Source of the DNA: HGM04593 sp964512955
Lineage (GTDB): Bacteria > Bacteroidota > Bacteroidia > Bacteroidales > Bacteroidaceae
Length of the DNA: 64,000 nucleotides
NCBI GenBank assembly: GCA_964512955.1
Contig: CAZEKX010000002.1
Coordinates: 3,767 to 67,766, forward strand
Reading direction: 5' to 3'
Position numbers and translations under genes: made by a program
Part shown: piece by piece, positions 62,225 through 64,000 of the stretch
How the letters are laid out: every line of letters begins with the position of its first letter
Numbering within the stretch: the first letter of the stretch is position 1
The notes under the pieces: model-generated
Seen by the model: only the letters and a program-made list of their open reading frames with translations
What the model was told of the DNA's origin: nothing
Databases searched by the model: none

Positions 62225-62256
62225 GCAAAGATAGGGTTATTTTTTCTATCTGCAAA
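62225..62256 (-). promoter_or_regulatory. Promoter of tRNA-Lys
   Basis: On the minus strand TTTG (62256-62253) and TATCTTTGC (62233-62225), an exact TAnnTTTGC, are separated by 19 nt. The tRNA starts 23 nt downstream of the -7 element. Confidence 0.85.
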
Positions 62257-62284
62257 CTTTTTTGAAAAAATTTTTCCTATAGTA

Positions 62285-63442
62285 TCAATTTTTATTTTCA
62301 GAAATGGTCTCTTGTGCCATTTTTTCTCTGTTTTCAACCTTTTTGGGTGGTTCTATGTCGTCATGATGTATGCTGTTTATCTCGTGGTATCTTTTGATAT
62401 AGCCAATTAGCAATGTGGTCATTGGTAGTGCCACAATCATGCCTAGTAATCCTAATAGTTTACCCCAAATGGCAAGAGATAGTAATATTACTGCCGGGTG
62501 TAACTTCATGCTTCTGCCCAATATGTATGGTACTAAAATAAGGTCTTGAATAATTTGTACTATTGCAAGTACTATAAATGCCGACAATAGTACGAACCAA
62601 AAATTCTCTCCGTTGTTTGCGGCTTTTAATAGCGACAATATAATCATAGGTAACAGAGATACCAATTGTAGATAGGGTACCAGGTTCAGCAAACCTATAA
62701 ACAGTCCGAAGCCTATTGCCAAAGGAAAATCTATAATCAGAAAACCTGTGGCATAGAGTATGCCTACACATAGGGCAACAAGTGCCTGACCACGAAAATA
62801 TTGGTTCATGCCGCCGGATATGTCATTCGATAATTTGGTGGCAACATCGCGCCAACGTACAGGTAAGAATAGTTTCCATTCATCGGATAACTTTTCGTAG
62901 TCGAGCAGTATAAAGAATACATATAGCAAGGTAATACTTGCAGAAAACAGGTGTACTATTATGCCTATTGTCCCCACTAACAGCGATTGTGTATGCTGGT
63001 AGAGATTGTGCAAAAGGTCCTGTACTCCGTTGTTCTGCAATAGATTTACTATTCCTTGTTCGTTGCCGTACTCTTTTAGCATCTCTATTACTATAGGTGA
63101 TATCGATGGATTACTTATTTGGTTACTTAGGAAATTTACTGTTACATTTTTGAACGATATGAACTCCTCGGTAATGGATGGTACTATTAGCATTGCTGAA
63201 CCGGTAATAAGTGTTACAACAACGGTAAGTACAGCCAAAATGGATAATAATCGCGACTTGAACCGTAGTTTGTATTGTACAAAGCATACCATTGGGTATA
63301 GCAGGTATGCCAGTAACCATGCTACTGCAAACGGCAACAGTACACTGCTCAAACTGTCGAGTATAAAGTAGGATATGCCTATTGTTATAAGTATTAAAAG
63401 AATACGTAAAAAACGCCCCAGTGTAATCTCTTGATATTTCAT
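62285..63442 (-). CDS. AI-2E (PerM) family transporter
   Basis: 385 residues with about eight membrane helices; a long polar loop (about residues 85-160) separates the first three helices from the rest, as usual in this family. Conserved stretches: LLPFAVAWLLAYLLYPMVCF near the start, and LGLLGMIVALPMTTLLIGYI near the C-terminus. PerM/AI-2E proteins export small solutes or ions; some act as Na+/H+ antiporters and one exports autoinducer-2. It starts 8 nt after the stop of the GT90-like gene, so the two share a transcript. The charged C-terminal tail (PPKKVENREKMAQETISENK) is probably cytoplasmic. Confidence 0.88.
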   Translation of the reverse strand: MKYQEITLGRFLRILLILITIGISYFILDSLSSVLLPFAVAWLLAYLLYPMVCFVQYKLRFKSRLLSILAVLTVVVTLITGSAMLIVPSITEEFISFKNVTVNFLSNQISNPSISPIVIEMLKEYGNEQGIVNLLQNNGVQDLLHNLYQHTQSLLVGTIGIIVHLFSASITLLYVFFILLDYEKLSDEWKLFLPVRWRDVATKLSNDISGGMNQYFRGQALVALCVGILYATGFLIIDFPLAIGFGLFIGLLNLVPYLQLVSLLPMIILSLLKAANNGENFWFVLLSAFIVLAIVQIIQDLILVPYILGRSMKLHPAVILLSLAIWGKLLGLLGMIVALPMTTLLIGYIKRYHEINSIHHDDIEPPKKVENREKMAQETISENKN

Positions 63443-63450
63443 ATTGTTTG

Positions 63451-64000
63451 TTATTTCATTCCGGTCATTTTGAAATATTTCTCGGCAACGAGTAGCGATA
63501 TTAGTTTTTCGCGTTTATCGTCTTTGAATTGTGCTACAAATTCATGAGCATTCTTTATTATGCTTTCTGCCTCGTCGGGGTGTTCTATGTAGTATTGCAT
63601 GCGTTCACGTAGGTCGGAACAATCGGGCTTTATTTCTACGTAATGTACATTGGGTATGAGGGTGCCCTCCATGAACCATGTCTCGCATGTGGGGCGTGGC
63701 ATTACAGCCAAAGAATTAGAACTCATTACCCACTTTAAGTTGCTGGCTACATCGTTACCCTCTAAACATACTACGAACTTGTAATCAAGGTGTTGGAACA
63801 GGGTTATCTTCTCTGCGTGCCACTCCTTGTTTTCGCTTAAATGCCTGCCAACCTCGCCGGCATCACAGATGTCGCTGCCAAACCATTTCTGCATGAACAA
63901 TGTACGAAGTTTGTTCCCTTTTACTCCACCACGGAAAACCGCTATGTTTCGTTTCTCGCGAAACTCTTTTTTGTCATTTATAAAAATGAAATGACGTACT
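63451..64000 (-). CDS. GT90-like (CAP10/LpsA) glycosyltransferase, C-terminal part (5' end outside the window)
   Basis: The frame runs to the window edge, so only about 182 residues are seen; no native start codon is visible. The sequence fits the C-terminal half of GT90 proteins: KRNIAVFRGGVKGNKLRTLF (an FRG-x-x-x-G-x-x-R motif), DYKFVVCLEGNDVASNLKWV (nucleotide-sugar-binding part) and VMSSNSLAVMPRPTCETWF. GT90 enzymes add a sugar to LPS core, capsule or glycoprotein acceptors. It is cut by the window end at 64000, so length and start are unknown; it precedes the PerM gene by 8 nt. Confidence 0.8.
   Translation of the reverse strand, partial: VRHFIFINDKKEFREKRNIAVFRGGVKGNKLRTLFMQKWFGSDICDAGEVGRHLSENKEWHAEKITLFQHLDYKFVVCLEGNDVASNLKWVMSSNSLAVMPRPTCETWFMEGTLIPNVHYVEIKPDCSDLRERMQYYIEHPDEAESIIKNAHEFVAQFKDDKREKLISLLVAEKYFKMTGMK

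Noticed and set aside
1..64000. CRISPR arrays, rRNA operons or intact transposase genes
   Set aside because: No regularly spaced direct repeats, no rRNA-like sequence and no transposase or integrase open frame was seen on either strand.

Overview
The window looks like the chromosome of a member of the order Bacteroidales (phylum Bacteroidota). The evidence is the paired SusC/SusD outer-membrane genes, an hmu-type heme operon, porW/porX homologues, DUF6057 and DUF3472/DUF5077 families, many SPII lipoproteins, A/T-rich leaders without Shine-Dalgarno sites, and several promoters matching the Bacteroides consensus (TTG about 19-20 nt before TAnnTTTGC). I cannot name a genus from the sequence. There is no CRISPR array, rRNA or intact insertion sequence.

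Layout. 1-7.05 kb: a heme uptake and dechelation operon, hmuR (5' truncated by the window) -hmuS-hmuT-hmuU-hmuV. 7.3-8.65 kb: a broken DUF5077/DUF3472 gene. 8.8-10.5 kb: a GH109-like Gfo/Idh/MocA glycosidase. 10.5-16.0 kb: an A/T-rich four-gene island (transglutaminase-like protein, O-antigen-ligase-like/TPR membrane protein, two orphan secreted lipoproteins) bounded on both sides by near-identical palindromic hairpins. 16.0-22.9 kb, minus strand: a mannan/mannoside operon of GH5 mannanase, ROK kinase and two GH92 mannosidases. 23.1-28.55 kb: etfB-etfA-acyl-CoA dehydrogenase behind a duplicated promoter/palindrome, then slyD and aroC. 28.6-32.1 kb: a DUF6057 membrane protein and a PD40 propeller lipoprotein with a CxxCH motif. 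32.2-48.1 kb: one long operon with the order FAS1 lipoprotein-SusC-SusD, repeated twice, with no enzyme in it. 48.2-49.1 kb: a class III-like sirtuin and a rubredoxin. 49.2-56.2 kb, minus strand: porW-porX-tsaE-(109 aa unknown)-ygiQ with overlapping ends. 56.3-57.5 kb, minus strand: an ABC-3 metal permease coupled to a His/Cys-rich membrane protein. 57.9-61.6 kb: two FKBP isomerases, an Lrp/AsnC regulator and a peptidase C26-M19 fusion. 61.7-62.2 kb: tRNA-Pro(GGG) and tRNA-Lys(UUU), convergent. 62.3-64.0 kb, minus strand: an AI-2E family transporter and a GT90-like glycosyltransferase cut by the window end.

The genes fit a gut-type anaerobe that scavenges heme, degrades host or yeast mannosides and mucin-type sugars, and imports an unidentified ligand through two SusCD transporters. 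The best candidates for undescribed biology are the FAS1-SusCD-FAS1-SusCD operon with its DUF6057/CxxCH-propeller neighbours, the hairpin-bounded transglutaminase/O-antigen-ligase island, and the duplicated palindromic operator in front of the Etf operon. All functions rest on reading motifs by eye; no database search was run.
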